Shown here: in pieces, positions 28,242-41,137 of the stretch
How positions within the stretch are numbered: position 1 is the stretch's first letter
Layout of the letters: every line of letters begins with the position of its first letter
From: Neocallimastix lanati (nom. inval.)
Taxonomy: Eukaryota > Neocallimastigomycota > Neocallimastigomycetes > Neocallimastigales > Neocallimastigaceae
Direction of reading: 5' to 3'
Assembly (NCBI GenBank): GCA_016946835.1
Contig: JACVTC010000002.1
Coordinates: forward strand, 1,525,001-1,575,000
Length of the DNA: 50,000 bases
Notes under the pieces: model-generated
The model's input: only the letters and a program-made list of their open reading frames with translations
What the model was told of the DNA's origin: nothing
Database searches by the model: none
Position numbers and translations under genes: made by a program

Positions 28242-28644
28242 TTTTATTATATTTTATCAAAGGTATAAATGATATTATATGTATATGTCTATAAACTTTC
28301 TATTTTGAAAAACTAAATAGTACTCTAATTGTTTTATTTTATTTTATTATATAATTATATATATATAAATAATTTTAAATAATTTTATAGTTGATAATAA
28401 AAATAAAAGATATTGAAATTAGTTATTAGAATTGAAATTAATGAAATTAATTTCTATTAATTGAATTTAAATATCTAAGTTAATATACCTTTAATTAATT
28501 AAATAATATTATAAAATAAATATATATAAATACTACTATAAAATAAAAATTTAAAATTAAATTTTATTTTTTATATTAAAAGTAAAGATTAAAATTAAGT
28601 ATTCAATAATTTTAATTCTTCACCTCTAACTTTAAATATCACTA

Positions 28645-28680
<36 letters not shown>

Positions 28681-28818
28681 AAAAAAGTTTATGAAAAAAA
28701 TATTAAAATTTTTTAATTATATTAATATACAACTTTTTTTTTAAAAAATAATATATATATAATTGTACTACTTCAAATATTTAATATTTAATATTTAATA
28801 TTTATTTATTTTTTATTT

Positions 28819-28871
<53 letters not shown>

Positions 28872-29091
28872 ACAAGATTAGTAATTTTGATTGGATAAAA
28901 ATATTCTAAATGTTAAAGTACAATTGTATTTGTAAATGTATACGTTAACCTTTTCTATATTTTATTATTAAATGTTATAAAATTTAAAAATAAATTTTAT
29001 AGTGAAGAATACACAAATCTCTATTAACCTTTAGAAAACTTTTCTTGAATTTATTTTATTTATTAATACTTATTGAAAGTATTCAAAATAA

Positions 29092-29126
<35 letters not shown>

Positions 29127-29465
29127 AAAATTTATAATAAACTAAAAAAAATTTAATACATAAACAATTGCTTTAACTTCTAATTATTAATAAACAAGAA
29201 ATAAATATTTAAATTGTTATTATATGTATTATATGATATGAATTTTATTTTATGATTTTTTTAATTTTATCATGCTAATGATTTTATTACTAAATAATAT
29301 TTAAATAAATACATGCTATATATTACTGATAAATAATGATAGGTTTATTTCTTAAAATGATTAATTTAATAAAACTTTTCATGAATAAATTATTACTTCT
29401 ATTTAATATTTGTAACTAAATATTTCAATTTCATTTAATTTATTTAATTTTAAATATATAATAAT
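28242..29465. other. Intergenic: NAT10 promoter and SNU13 3' flank
   Basis: No gene. It carries an AAT/poly-A block (28640-28686) and a 40-plus T run (28819-28864). The 20-bp element ttttgaaaaactaaatagta (28303-28322) lies 62-81 bp upstream of the NAT10 ATG. Confidence 0.65.
28299..28322 (-). promoter_or_regulatory. Candidate promoter element of NAT10
   Basis: On the coding strand it reads tactatttagtttttcaaaa followed by taga. The core TTTTTCAAAATAGA lies 58-71 bp before the ATG, and SNU13 has TTTTTCAAAAATAGA 61-75 bp before its own ATG. Both genes act in ribosome or RNP biogenesis. A chance match in AT-rich DNA is possible. Confidence 0.35.
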
Positions 29466-30521
29466 TTAAATAATAAGACGTTCAATTTGTAACTTTAAAT
29501 TTTGAATTTGTTCCTTTAATTCAGAACCTTCGTTAGTAGTAATAGAGGCAGCAATAACTGGACGAGAAACACCACAGGCACGACCAAGAGCTTGCTTAGA
29601 TTGAACAAAAACGTATGGAACGTTCTTTTTTATATTATATTATTTTTAAATTATTTAATAAAACATTTAATTATTCATTACTGAATTTATATTATAAATT
29701 ATTTAAATATAAAAAAATAAAGTAAAATAAAATTAAATAAAAATATATTTATTTTATTATATTTTACCTTATCTTCACAAAGAAGTGGAAGATGTAATAA
29801 AATTTCAATTGGTTCAGTATCAGCAGTAAGAACGATGAATTCAGCAATACCACGATTTAAAGTTTTGGTAGCTGTTTTATATATTTTAATTTATAATTAT
29901 ATTTATTATTTTTATAACAAATTTGTTAATTATTAAAATTTCTTCTTATATAATATAAAAAATGAATTTTTTTTATGAAAAAAAAAAAAAAAATAGATCA
30001 CTAACTACTATAATCTCATTTATCAAAAGTATTTCTCCTTTTAACACAAACTTATGAACTTTGAAAATATAATTAATTAAATAATAAATAATTTCGCCTC
30101 AGGCAAACTATTTTTTACCTTCATTGGCTCCCTTCTTTAATTGTTTGTAGTGAGAGGCTTGTTGAACTAAATCTAATATAGAGTTAGTAAGAGCAGCATC
30201 GGCAAGTGGAAAAGCTATTATATTAAATAACATTTTAAAACAAGATAAAAATACATTAAAATTAAAGATTTAATATATACTTTTTTAATTAATTTAAAAT
30301 ATAAATTTACAATAAATAATTAAATATATATACCTTTTGGATTAACAGCAGCCTTATTAAATTATAATAAAGAAATATTAAAATTTAAAATTATTTAATT
30401 AACAAAGCGTTACGTAATGAAAATATTATATATATCACATTTATATTTAAAAATTATTTTAATATTTTATAGTGATAACATTTATATATTATAAATTGTT
30501 CATATAAATTATTATTACCAT
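29466..30521 (-). CDS. snu13: SNU13 / NHP2L1 (15.5K) RNA-binding protein
   Basis: L7Ae-family protein that binds kink-turns in U4 snRNA and box C/D snoRNAs, nucleating the U4/U6.U5 tri-snRNP and snoRNPs. Five coding exons on the minus strand, 30521-30519, 30352-30334, 30214-30119, 29871-29768 and 29624-29466, join in phase to 126 residues; human 15.5K has 128. Diagnostic segments are [47 protein letters not shown] and [20 protein letters not shown] with RPVIAASI, then the helix ending QIERLII. The first coding exon is only the ATG, directly followed by GTAATA; the next starts GCTGCTGTTAATCC. The ATG-only exon is inferred: the conserved protein needs a start just before AAVNPKAF, and no ATG lies in frame in the exon itself. 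Introns carry no other signal. Confidence 0.92.
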
Positions 30522-30827
30522 TCTAGTTTTATATATATATTTTTTATAAAATTTAGTATTAATAAATGTAATTAAAATAAATCTATTTTTGAAAAAGAAT
30601 TTCAAAATAAAAATAATTATATTATTATTTCCTAAATCAATTTAATCCAATCACAATAGGAATTTTTTTTTGTAACTAATCATGTTATTATTGAAAATTT
30701 AATTATAAACTTGAAATTTTAAAAATAAATATATAATAATAAATAACTAATACATAAATTTGAAAATAAATCAATATATAAAATTATGAATATATATTTA
30801 ATATATAACAATTATATTTTTAAAAAT

Positions 30828-30866
<39 letters not shown>

Positions 30867-31189
30867 AAAATCAAATAGACAAAACTTTAAAATTAATAAA
30901 TGTAAATTAAATTTATTTATAATAATAAAAATTTTTATTTAAGGAGTTTTATATTTCAATTTTATTTATTAAACAGACCATAATGTAAAAATTATGAAAT
31001 GAATATATATTTTGAAAAAACATAAAAGTAAATATAATATATTTAAAATTTATTAATATGTAAAAGTGTTTAAACCATTGAATTTTTTTTTTTTTCATTA
31101 AATATCAAATATTACTTTTGTATTATTCTTTTTATAGAATTATCTTTTTTTTTTTTTTTTTTTTTTTTTTATATATATATATATAAAGA
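30522..31189. other. SNU13 promoter region and intergenic DNA
   Basis: No gene. The candidate element TTTTTCAAAAATAGA (minus strand, 30596-30582) precedes the start. A run of A lies at 30837-30863 and a T run at 31144-31170. Confidence 0.6.
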
Positions 31190-31790
31190 AATAATTTTGC
31201 TGAATTGTATTTCTTCACATAATCTTGAATACTATATTCATTCTCTTTATTTACATCAATTCCATGTTCAATTGAATGTTTTACTATATTTTCATTTCTT
31301 CTTCTATATATAACAATTGAGGATACCTTATTATTTCTTTTTTTTTTTTTAATTTGTATTCATATAATTAAATATTTTATTATTAAATTTTCATTTTATT
31401 TTTTTTTTTTTTTTAATTAATAATTATTAATAATAATCATTAATTTATTAATATTATATGGATTATATGGTTCATTCTTACAAGCTAAAATTATACAATC
31501 AAGTTATAAATTATATTATCAAAGAATTATTATTAATTATTAGTTAACTTTTCAAATGTAAAAATTGCTACTATGTAAGGTGTCAAAGTGTCTAAATTAA
31601 TTATTATTTCTCATGTTATTTTGTACATTTAATTTGGAAATTTATTTTATAAATACTTATTTAAAATTCAAGCTTTACACTCTATTTTATTAAACTAATA
31701 TATATAAAAATATATTAAAATATAATTTTGTTGCCTCATCAATATTTTCCTCCATTAAATATTTTATTACATATTTTTTGGTTTCCTTTA
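31190..31790 (-). pseudogene. Ankyrin-repeat gene remains (3' part)
   Basis: On the minus strand, about 31780-31730 gives ETKKYVIKYLMEENIDEATK, about 31500-31440 LDCIILACKNEPYNPYNINK and about 31310-31195 RNENIVKHSIEHGIDVNKEN followed by EYSIQDYVKKYNSA. The phrasing VKxLIEHGxDVNKEN is that of dictyostelid ankyrin repeats. Stops and poly-T inserts interrupt it. Probably the same broken gene as 32430-33500. Confidence 0.5.
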
Positions 31791-31887
31791 TAACATATAA
31801 ATATGAAATAATTAGTTGTATTTCATAGATATATATTTATTTATATCATCTCTGTAATTAAATATCATATTTTTAATATTTATTACC

Positions 31888-31940
<53 letters not shown>

Positions 31941-32429
31941 GTGTCTATAAAGAAAAGTTGACTAAATGACAAAATGCCCATTATTTTATTAATAATAAAT
32001 ATAATGGTTATCAGGTTTATTATTATTATCTTGTTAATTATTTTAGTATTTTAAGTGTGTTAGTCTTTGTTAATTTAAGTGTTTTAGTTTTCATAATTGT
32101 AACATCTTTAATAATTATGTTAATTTTGTTTTATACGCATATATTTTCTTTAGTAAATAAATGAAATTGTTCCCATATAATAATAATAATATAATAATAA
32201 TAATAATAATTGTATAATTTAGTATATTATTATTTATATATATTAATGGGCATAATGAATAAAACAAATATAATAAGTGTTATACTCATTTGTAGTATAA
32301 TATTTTTTTTTAAACTATTGGTTTTTTCATTATTATTAGTTTCATTAATTTTTCAGTTATCATTATTATCATTTATCATAAATTATGATGTTTATCTTTT
32401 TTTTTTCTTATTTTTCTTTTTCATTTTTT

Positions 32430-33500
32430 ACATATTTACACGAATTGATGGTGTTTTACCTTGATAATCTTCTTCATTAATATCAACTATAAGTTCATAC
32501 ACTTTTAAAATAATTATTTTAATTTTTATAATAAGAGGATTGATAATTTTTGTAAATTATAATCTTTTCGGAAATGAGAAATTCATTATTAAAAGATACA
32601 AGATAAAAAAGTCTTTAAAAGTATTATTATTATTATTATTTTATCAAAATTTATATTTCTTTAATATATGAAATAATTATTATCTCTTGTATTTTTACTA
32701 TTCATTATGATTTTTTAATTTTAAACAAAAATTTACAATAGAATATATATATTTTTATATATACTCAAATAAAGAATAAATTATTATATATTTATATACT
32801 TAGAGTGCTCGTATTTATTAAATACTGTGAATTTTTAATATCTTCTTATCATAAATATTATAAATATTAACAATAGAGTAATAGAATTCATAAATATTAT
32901 AAATATTAACAATAGAGTAATAGAATTTAATATTTATAATAATCCTATGATATTGAAAAAATTAAATTTTTAATTTAATTTTTGTTCTAATGTCCCTTTT
33001 ACTGTTTAAAAATTAAAGAAAAAGAAAAAAAAACTGTTTCATATTATTAATTTACTAAATTCATTTCATATATTACATCAATATATGACGTTTTCCCATA
33101 TTCATTTTTCTTTATTTATATTGCCATTATGATCAATTTATTATTTTTATTTCCGCTTTAATTAATGTTAATGTACAATTTCCATTTTCGTTATTCTATC
33201 TCTTTAAATATTTTACTAAATTTTTAATTTCCACTTCTAAAATAAATATATTGAAATGTTAACTATTTTCATCTTTTTTGTTTATGTCTCTCTTCCATGT
33301 TAAATTGAAATTTTACTAATTATTCATTTCAACTTTTACATTTATTCCAAGTTTACTTGAGTATTTCACTAAATTTATTTTTGATTCTAAGCATGTTTAA
33401 ATTAATTAATATAACTTGGATAACAGAAATTATTCCAAAATTTATTATTTTTTCTTCTTTTTTGATAGCTTATAAATTTTAATCAGTTTATCTAATTGTT
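32430..33500 (-). pseudogene. Ankyrin-repeat gene remains (5' part)
   Basis: Minus-strand pieces in changing frames include ESKINLVKYSSKLGINVKVE (about 33390), EVEIKNLVKYLKR (about 33225), NENGNCTLTLIKAEIKIIN (about 33180), then NGNINKE and NEYGKTSYIDVIYEMNLV (about 33110-33060), and IVDINEEDYQGKTPS (about 32485). These match the loop-helix pattern of ankyrin units (N-x-x-G-x-T-x-x). No intact frame remains. A 39-bp perfect tandem duplication (32849-32926) lies inside it. Confidence 0.55.
32849..32926. repeat. 39-bp perfect tandem duplication
   Basis: Two identical 39-bp copies, each starting tcataaatattataaatatt and ending gagtaatagaat, lie head to tail (32849-32887 and 32888-32926). Confidence 0.95.
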
Positions 33501-34114
33501 ATTGATGATTGTAAACTATTTTTGTAATGATGTAATATTGTTATAATAAATCAAAAAAAAAAAAAAAAAGGATATTAAATTTTATATACTAAAATCAAAA
33601 TCAAATTATAGTTAACGAATTACATAAATATAAAGAAAACAACAAATTAATATATAAAATTATTGACAACAAATATATAACACAAAAAAATGTATATTTA
33701 ATATAACAAAGTCAACCATTATTGTTTATTTCAAAAAAAAAAAATTATTTATTTATATTTCATATAATTAGCAATATTTTAATGTATATTTTAAAAACAT
33801 AAAGTATACATTTTAAAAAAAATAATAATTCATAATAGTATATTTCAAAAACAAAAACTTAAAAAAAAAGTATATAATTCTTCAGTTCTTTAGTTTGATT
33901 TTATAAAAATAAAAAATAAAAAATTTATTCTTATTAAATTATTATAAATATTAAATAAATTTTCCAATTTTGCTTTTTCGTGTAACCTCAATTTATTTAA
34001 TATGATAATTATGCCATAGAAATAAAAAATTAATATGCCTTAATAAGATAATCAAATCTTTAAAATATTCATTATAATAATTAATAAATGTTCAGAATTA
34101 TAATCCAATATTTT

Positions 34115-34236
<122 letters not shown>

Positions 34237-35074
34237 GATGATAACTAAATATAAAGTTGATTAAATACTCTTAATATAGAGAGTTAACTGTTTTTTGTTA
34301 GGTATACATTATGAATCATTCTTCCATATATATTATCCTTCTCTTTTAGTACTAAAAAATATAATTTTAAATTTTTTTTTTGGAATTTCTTTTTTTTTTT
34401 TAAATACTAATTTTATTGGTAAAAATTCTATTATTAATTAAATATCATAACTTTAATTCATATAAACTTAATATTATATTATAAATATTAATGGTTTATA
34501 TAAACTTTAATTCATTTTTATAAGGAAGTTATATATTTTATTTTTATATATATATTTTATTTATAAATAATTCGGTAATAAGATATTAATAATGTTAAAA
34601 GAGATTATCTTTTAATAGAAATAATATATTAATAACATTATTCGACATATTAGCACTATAATAGAAATATAATAGTAATTATATCATTAAATATAATTTT
34701 TTTAATAAAATAGAATATTTTTTATTAATATATTTAAATAAAATTAACTTTCTTTAATTTGGTAGTATTTTAAACTTTATTTAATATTAGCAAATTATAT
34801 ATAAAAATATATTCAAATATATTGATTTAATTAATTTATAAATATATTTATAATAATAATAATAATTATTAGACTTTTTGATTTATAATAAATGGAATAT
34901 TAACAATATATTATTGTTGGTGTTTTTATAATTCAATATATTTAATATATTACTATATATATTATATTTATGACCAAAACAATATAAAATATCGAAATTT
35001 ATCACAATAAAAGAAAAAGAAAAGGAATATTATTTATTTCATATTTGGAAATAAAATACCCCAACATTAGAGTA

Positions 35075-35353
35075 AATAATAAATAATAAATAATAAATAA
35101 TAAATAATAAATAATAAATATAATAAATAATAAATAATAAATAATAAATAATAAATAATAAATAATAAATAATAAATAATAAATAATAAATAATAAATAA
35201 TAAATAATAAATAATAAATAATAAATAATAAATAATGAATAATAAATAATAAATAATAATAATAAATAATAAATAATTGAATAATAAATAATAAATAATA
35301 AATAAATAATAAATAATTGAATAATAAATAATAAATAATTGAATAATAAATAA
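35075..35353. repeat. AATAAAT heptanucleotide array
   Basis: A 7-bp unit repeated for about 280 bp, with occasional TGAATA variants toward the right end (35234, 35278, 35317, 35339). Confidence 0.9.
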
Positions 35354-37212
35354 CATATAATAAATTAAAAATATTCAAATAATAAAAATGATATGTGTTA
35401 CTATTTAATAATGAATAAAAAAATGAATATTTATTAATAATAAGATTAATTAGTAATAATACAATTAGTTTGATAATTGTTTATTAAAAATTATTAATAA
35501 ATTATATTAACATCTATATATATTTTATATTAATTTCATTGTTTATTTATATACACTGTGAATGATATGGTGTCAATATTATAGGATGAAAATGTACAGA
35601 GTATTAAAAAAAAAAAAAAATAAATTAATAGTATCAACTTCAATGAAATATGGAATTAGCTTTCTTTACAGTTATAAAATGATGCTTCAATGATAAGTAA
35701 ATCTTAATTATTATTAAATTTTATGTATAATAAATGAAAGTTTTAAGTAACTCCAACTAAAAAAAAAAAAAGACTGGTTTGTTAAATCTATAAAATTTCA
35801 TTAATTATTAATAACAATAATATAACAAGAATTAAGAATCAAGAATCCATAATTAATAATCATAAATAAATAATATATAATAAATAGATTATAAATTATA
35901 AATAACAATAAATAAATAAATATTAAACAGATAATAATAATTAATTATTTAAATAAATGAATATTTATAATAATAGTATTAATAATAATAAATAAATTCT
36001 AAATAATAATTATTATTAAGCTTTTATTTTATTTTATTTTATTTTATATTATTTTTATTTATTTTTTTTTTTTTAATTTTATTATATATTTCTATTAATT
36101 TATATATGGAAGTAGTATAAGTCTTTTTACTTTTAATTTGTGGTGGTCAAATAATATTAAATAATAAATAATTATTAATATATTATAGTTAATTCATTTT
36201 TTTTGTATACTTTATTTATTTTATTTTATTTTTTTTTTTATTTTGTTTAAAAATAAATAATAAAGAAAAAAAAATTAAAAATTTAAATCAAAAAAAAAAA
36301 AAAAAATCAAATAATAAAAAAAAAAAAAGAATTAAAAATAAAATAAATAAAGCAAAAATAATAATGAAATAAAATATATATATATAAAAAAAAAGAATAA
36401 AAAATAAAAAAAAAAATAAAAAAAAATATAAGAAATAGAAAAAAAATAAACAAAAAAATTAAAATAATATTAAGAAAAATAAATAACAATCAAAAATAGA
36501 AGTAAATCTTTTTTCTTTCTTATTGTTAATATTGTATTATAAATTTGATGATATTATTATAATAACAAATTAAATAACAATAAATTAATATTAAAATAAA
36601 AACTAATTAATAGACTTTAAAAAAAAATATTATTTTAATTAATCAAAAAGAAAAAATTGAATAATAATAAAAAATAAATTGGATTTTATAAATTTATTTT
36701 TTTTTAAGTTATTTGACAATTTATTAATATATATTTATTTTAAAATAATATATAAATATTGAATTTCATCAGGTTAATGAAAAATATAAAGTATATTTAT
36801 TAAAGAAAACCAAATAAAGAAATAATAATAGTAAATACTATTCAAAAATAATTAAATAAAATTAATTAAAAAAAAATTGTGAAGGTATAAATAATATAAA
36901 TAAAGGTTATTTTTTTTTTATAGGTAAAGTTATTCATATTAATACTTTGAAATATTTCTTAGGGTGAAATACGAATAAATAATTATATAACTTAACAAAG
37001 AAAATGGAGATATAAATGAAAATCAAAATATAAAGAAAAAAATAGATTAATGAAATATTTTTAATAAAATATATACAAACATAAAATCTTATATTAAAAT
37101 AATTAACATTTTTTAAAAAAAAGATAATAATTTAAATAAAATTAATACTAATTCAGTAAACAGATAAAAAACATTAATAATTTTCAATTAAACTCAATTA
37201 TATTTTATCAAA

Positions 37213-40200
37213 ATGTCAGTAGATACACAAACAGTAAAACTTACAAGTGATATATTGGATACAGCATATAAAAAATCAGAATTAACTCATTTAAGCTTGA
37301 ATAAAGCTAAGCGTTTTCTCGATGAAAAGTATAATAATGTCTGTCAAGGCTTAAAAATTAATGTTTTAGGTGTTTCTTTACATAATGCAAAATCGAGGGT
37401 TGAAACCCAAACAAAAATATGTATTCAAGTTGTAACAGATAAAGGTGAAAAAGTTCATCGTTGGAGTCACCTAAAATTACCAGAAGTATTAGTTAATACA
37501 CCAAAGATAAGAAAATCAAAATATAGTAATCAATATGATGATGTAGATAAAGAATCTATTTTAAATTTAGATGCTATGGTAGTATGTGCTTCTGATTTAA
37601 GTAAATCTGCGATTCATATGTGTGTTGGATGCGTTCAAAGAGAAAGAAAAAGACTAATGAAAAGAGATTTAAAAAAGAATACTGTGGAAACAGCGATTGA
37701 TAAGGAAATTAATAATTTAATGAGTGAACATGAAAATGAAAGAATAATTATATTTAATTGTAATCAAATAATTGAGTTTGGAGGAGGTGATTGCATTTTA
37801 CCATCTAGAATTACATGTTATTGTAGACATCATAAAGAAAAAATAGGATTTTGTATTTATTTTGTATTAAGAGATCATAATGGTGTTGTAGTTGCAACTG
37901 GTTTATCACCACCAATTTTAATTACAGATGATCATAAATCTAACGCATTCAAGAAAAATGGAAGAAAACGTGTTAAGCTTGAGCAACAAAGTGCCTTACC
38001 GCCATCACCTTCATTAACCTCTTCTTCATTAACTCCACCACAATCAATAAATGAAAGTGATTTAGTCACACCAGTGATGGCTCAACAAAATGAAGCATCT
38101 GTATTAGTTGATTACACAAGTAATAATGGAATATACAAACAACCTATTATTATAAATAAAACAATACCATCAAATGTACTGGGTAGTCAAGACCTAAAAA
38201 ATAATACACCTGTTAATACAATACAATATTCAAATGGATTGGATACGAATATGACACCTCTTTCACCAATCTCGTCACCAGAAATGAATATTAATTATTC
38301 TCAACAAGCTACGTATACAACAATAACTTCAACATCCTCATCGGCAGTAAATACATCAGTACAACCAACAATACCTAATTATGGAATAACGAATAATATT
38401 GTTTCACCAACCGGATTACATATGAATATTAAATCAGAAGCAGGATTAGTTAATGAAGCTCATCTTAATAGATTTATTCCAGAAACTCAACATCAACCTC
38501 AAGTTCTTCCAATGTATAATATTCCGAATACTACAGCTGCGGTAGTCAATAATCAATTAATTGTCGATCAAAATATAGTTATACCCTCAAATAATATAAC
38601 AGAGACAATGAATACGCAACAAAAATTATATAATCAAAATGGGTATACGATAAATAAAATGAATCAAACTTTATCAGGTGAAAATGCACCTTATATTAAT
38701 CGATTAATTCCAAATGAAGGACCACTGAGTGGTGGTATTGAGGTTACAGTTTTAGGTGTTAACTTTATAGAAGGCTTAGTTGTTGTATTTGGAGATACCG
38801 AAGCTCAAACTCAATATTATAGTCCATCAACTTTAATTTGTATATTACCACCAGCCCAAGTCCCTGGTCCAGTACCCGTTGCGGTAAAATCTTATTCATT
38901 TAATATACCAATTCAAAATTTAATGATATTCAATTATAAAAATGAATCGGATAAGCAATTAATGGAGTTAGCACTACAAGTAGTGGGTTTAAGAATGACT
39001 GGTAAAATTGATGATGCAAGAAATATAGCAATGAGAATTGTAAGTATATCTGATACTGCTGAGGATTATAGTAAACAAGAAATGGGTGTTGAGGGTAGAA
39101 CAAATGTTTGCACTGGATTATCAAATGAAGATCCAATATTGAAATCATCTATTTCAGTGTTAGAAAGATATGTCATGGATCTTAATATTCAAAACAAACC
39201 ATTCAATAATAATATATTAGAAAAAAATTCTTTAGAAAATGAAGTTATACAATGTTTAGCATCAATCATTTCTCCGGATGAACCATTTGAAAAGGAAGAA
39301 ATTAATTTAGCTACAGTGGCTGGACAAAATCTTCTTCATTTTGCAGTTTTACTAAATATGACTTCATTAATTAAATGGCTAATAGCATTAGATATTGATA
39401 TTAATAGTGCAGATATTAATGGTAATACTGCATTACATTTAGCTACATTAATGGCAAACGAACTTGTAGTAAAAATATTAGTTAATAATGGAGCTGACGT
39501 TTATTGTGAAAATTGTAATGGTAAAACACCATTAGATTTAGCATATGAATTAAATAATGAATCTATAATAGATGTAGTAGAAAATGTAATAAATGAAGAA
39601 TTATCTGAAATATCCAGTGAAGAAGGAACAAACAGTGAAAATGAAGAAATTGATGATGTACAAGATAAAAATAAAGGAATGGAAACAGCAAATATAGAAA
39701 ATATAGATAATTCGACCAAAGAAATCGCTTCACGTAGTGTGAATTACTTTAAATCAAATGAGAATAAGGTGAAACAAAGAAGATCTCAACAAAACTTAAA
39801 TTTGAATAAAAATAATAAAAATCTTTTTGAAAAAGAATATTATTCATCTGAAGTAGAAACAGATATATATGATGCAAAACCAATAGAACCTAATATAAAT
39901 AGATTTAGTAATACTCTAAATGATATGAAATCCTTGGATTCAAATTCAAAAATAATATCACCAGAGGTTGCAGTTAATAAAATAACTAGTAAATATAAAT
40001 TATTACAAAAGGATTTACCACAATACGCTATGTCTTTCTTCAGTGCAAAAGATAAAAATACCAGTCAAACTAAATCGGAAATAAGTTGGTTCCAAAATAT
40101 TCAACAGATGCCAAATTTCATGAATTTTTCAACTATTACTGCTTTTAATTTCTCATTTACAAATCCATTTCCTCTTGTAACTCAACATTGGAATGATTTA

Positions 40201-40992
40201 CGTAAAAAACAATTTGAAGAATGGCGTCGTAATCAAAGTTTATATACTTTATTAAAACGTGATTCTTCTGCTGTTATAGTTAATGATGATATGGAAGAAG
40301 GAAAGAAAAAGAATAAAATTAATGAATTGAACAAAACTGAAAGTGATACCTCAAAAAAATCAATAAATAAATATTATATGAAATTCCATTGTAAAAAGGA
40401 AAATAAAGAAAATGATGTAGAAGAAGAAGAAGAAGAAAATAATAGTATTGAAGAAAATGAAGAAGTTTTCTTTGAAGACTATGATGATTATGATTACGAT
40501 GAATACATAGAAAATGGTCTTTTTGAAAACGATCCAAGATTAACTGATCGTGAAAGAAGATTATTAGCTAAACAAAAACATTCTCTTGAAAATCGTAAAC
40601 GTCTAAGACGTGATCGTACTTTATTCTTATTTTGGATCCCAACTATATTAGGTAAGTTTTAAACATATAAATTAATTATTTTGTAAACTATGAAAATTTA
40701 ACTATAAAAAAAAAAAAAAAAAAAAAAGAAAAAAATTTTTTTTTTTTTATTTTTGCTTAATAATAACAATAACTTTTTTTTTTTTTTTTTTATATTAATT
40801 TTAATTTTTTATTTATATTTATATATTTACATAGTTATGGTTGCGTTAGCTCTTCTACGTGTATATACGTTTAGAAAAATATTATTAGAAACTGTAAATA
40901 CTTTGGTTTTAGTACCATTAGGATTAGAACCATATGAAATAATTACAGTAAATCATGATCAAGATCTAGCTGATATAATTGATATAATATAA
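37213..40992 (+). CDS. Mga2/Spt23-like membrane-tethered transcription factor (IPT/TIG and ankyrin repeats)
   Basis: Two exons, 37213-40651 and 40835-40992, join in phase 1 to 1198 residues; yeast Mga2 and Spt23 are about 1100. The N-terminal part (about 1-255) has the family block: CVGCVQRERKRLMKR from Cys137, ERIIIFNCNQIIEFGGGDCI, then LPSRITCYCRHHKEKIGFCI around Cys202, and ATGLSPPILITDDHKSN. After an Asn/Gln/Ser-rich linker come an IPT/TIG domain (about 492-575, PNEGPLSGGIEVTVLG) and two to three ankyrin repeats (about 704-793, ADINGNTALHLA and NGKTPLDLA). An acidic stretch is followed by a basic ERRLLAKQKHSLENRKRLRR. The C-terminal segment LFLFWIPTILVMVALALL (about 1136-1154) is a single membrane helix. 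In yeast such factors sit in the ER, sense lipid packing and are released by proteasomal processing to drive desaturase genes; the same job here is inferred. No CG-1 domain, so not CAMTA. The intron splits the membrane helix. Confidence 0.85.
40652..40834 (+). other. Intron inside the membrane-anchor codons
   Basis: Starts GTAAGT and ends TTTACATAG. Unspliced reading adds only GKF and a TAA, so a retained intron would remove the second half of the helix and the last 50 residues. Confidence 0.85.
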
Positions 40993-41106
40993 TATAATTT
41001 TTTTTTTTTTTCCTTTTTTTCATTTTTTTATTTTTCTTTTTTATAATATATATTAGTATTAATAATTATAAAAAAATGAGAAAAGTTAAAATATAATAAA
41101 TTAAAA

Positions 41107-41137
<31 letters not shown>

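Noticed and set aside
35039-35378. Two overlapping hydrophobic open frames
   Set aside because: Translation of the AATAAAT heptamer array.
37213-40992. CAMTA or NF-kB family assignment
   Set aside because: IPT plus ankyrin would allow it, but there is no CG-1 or Rel DNA-binding domain; the Cys-rich N-terminal block and C-terminal membrane helix fit Mga2/Spt23.
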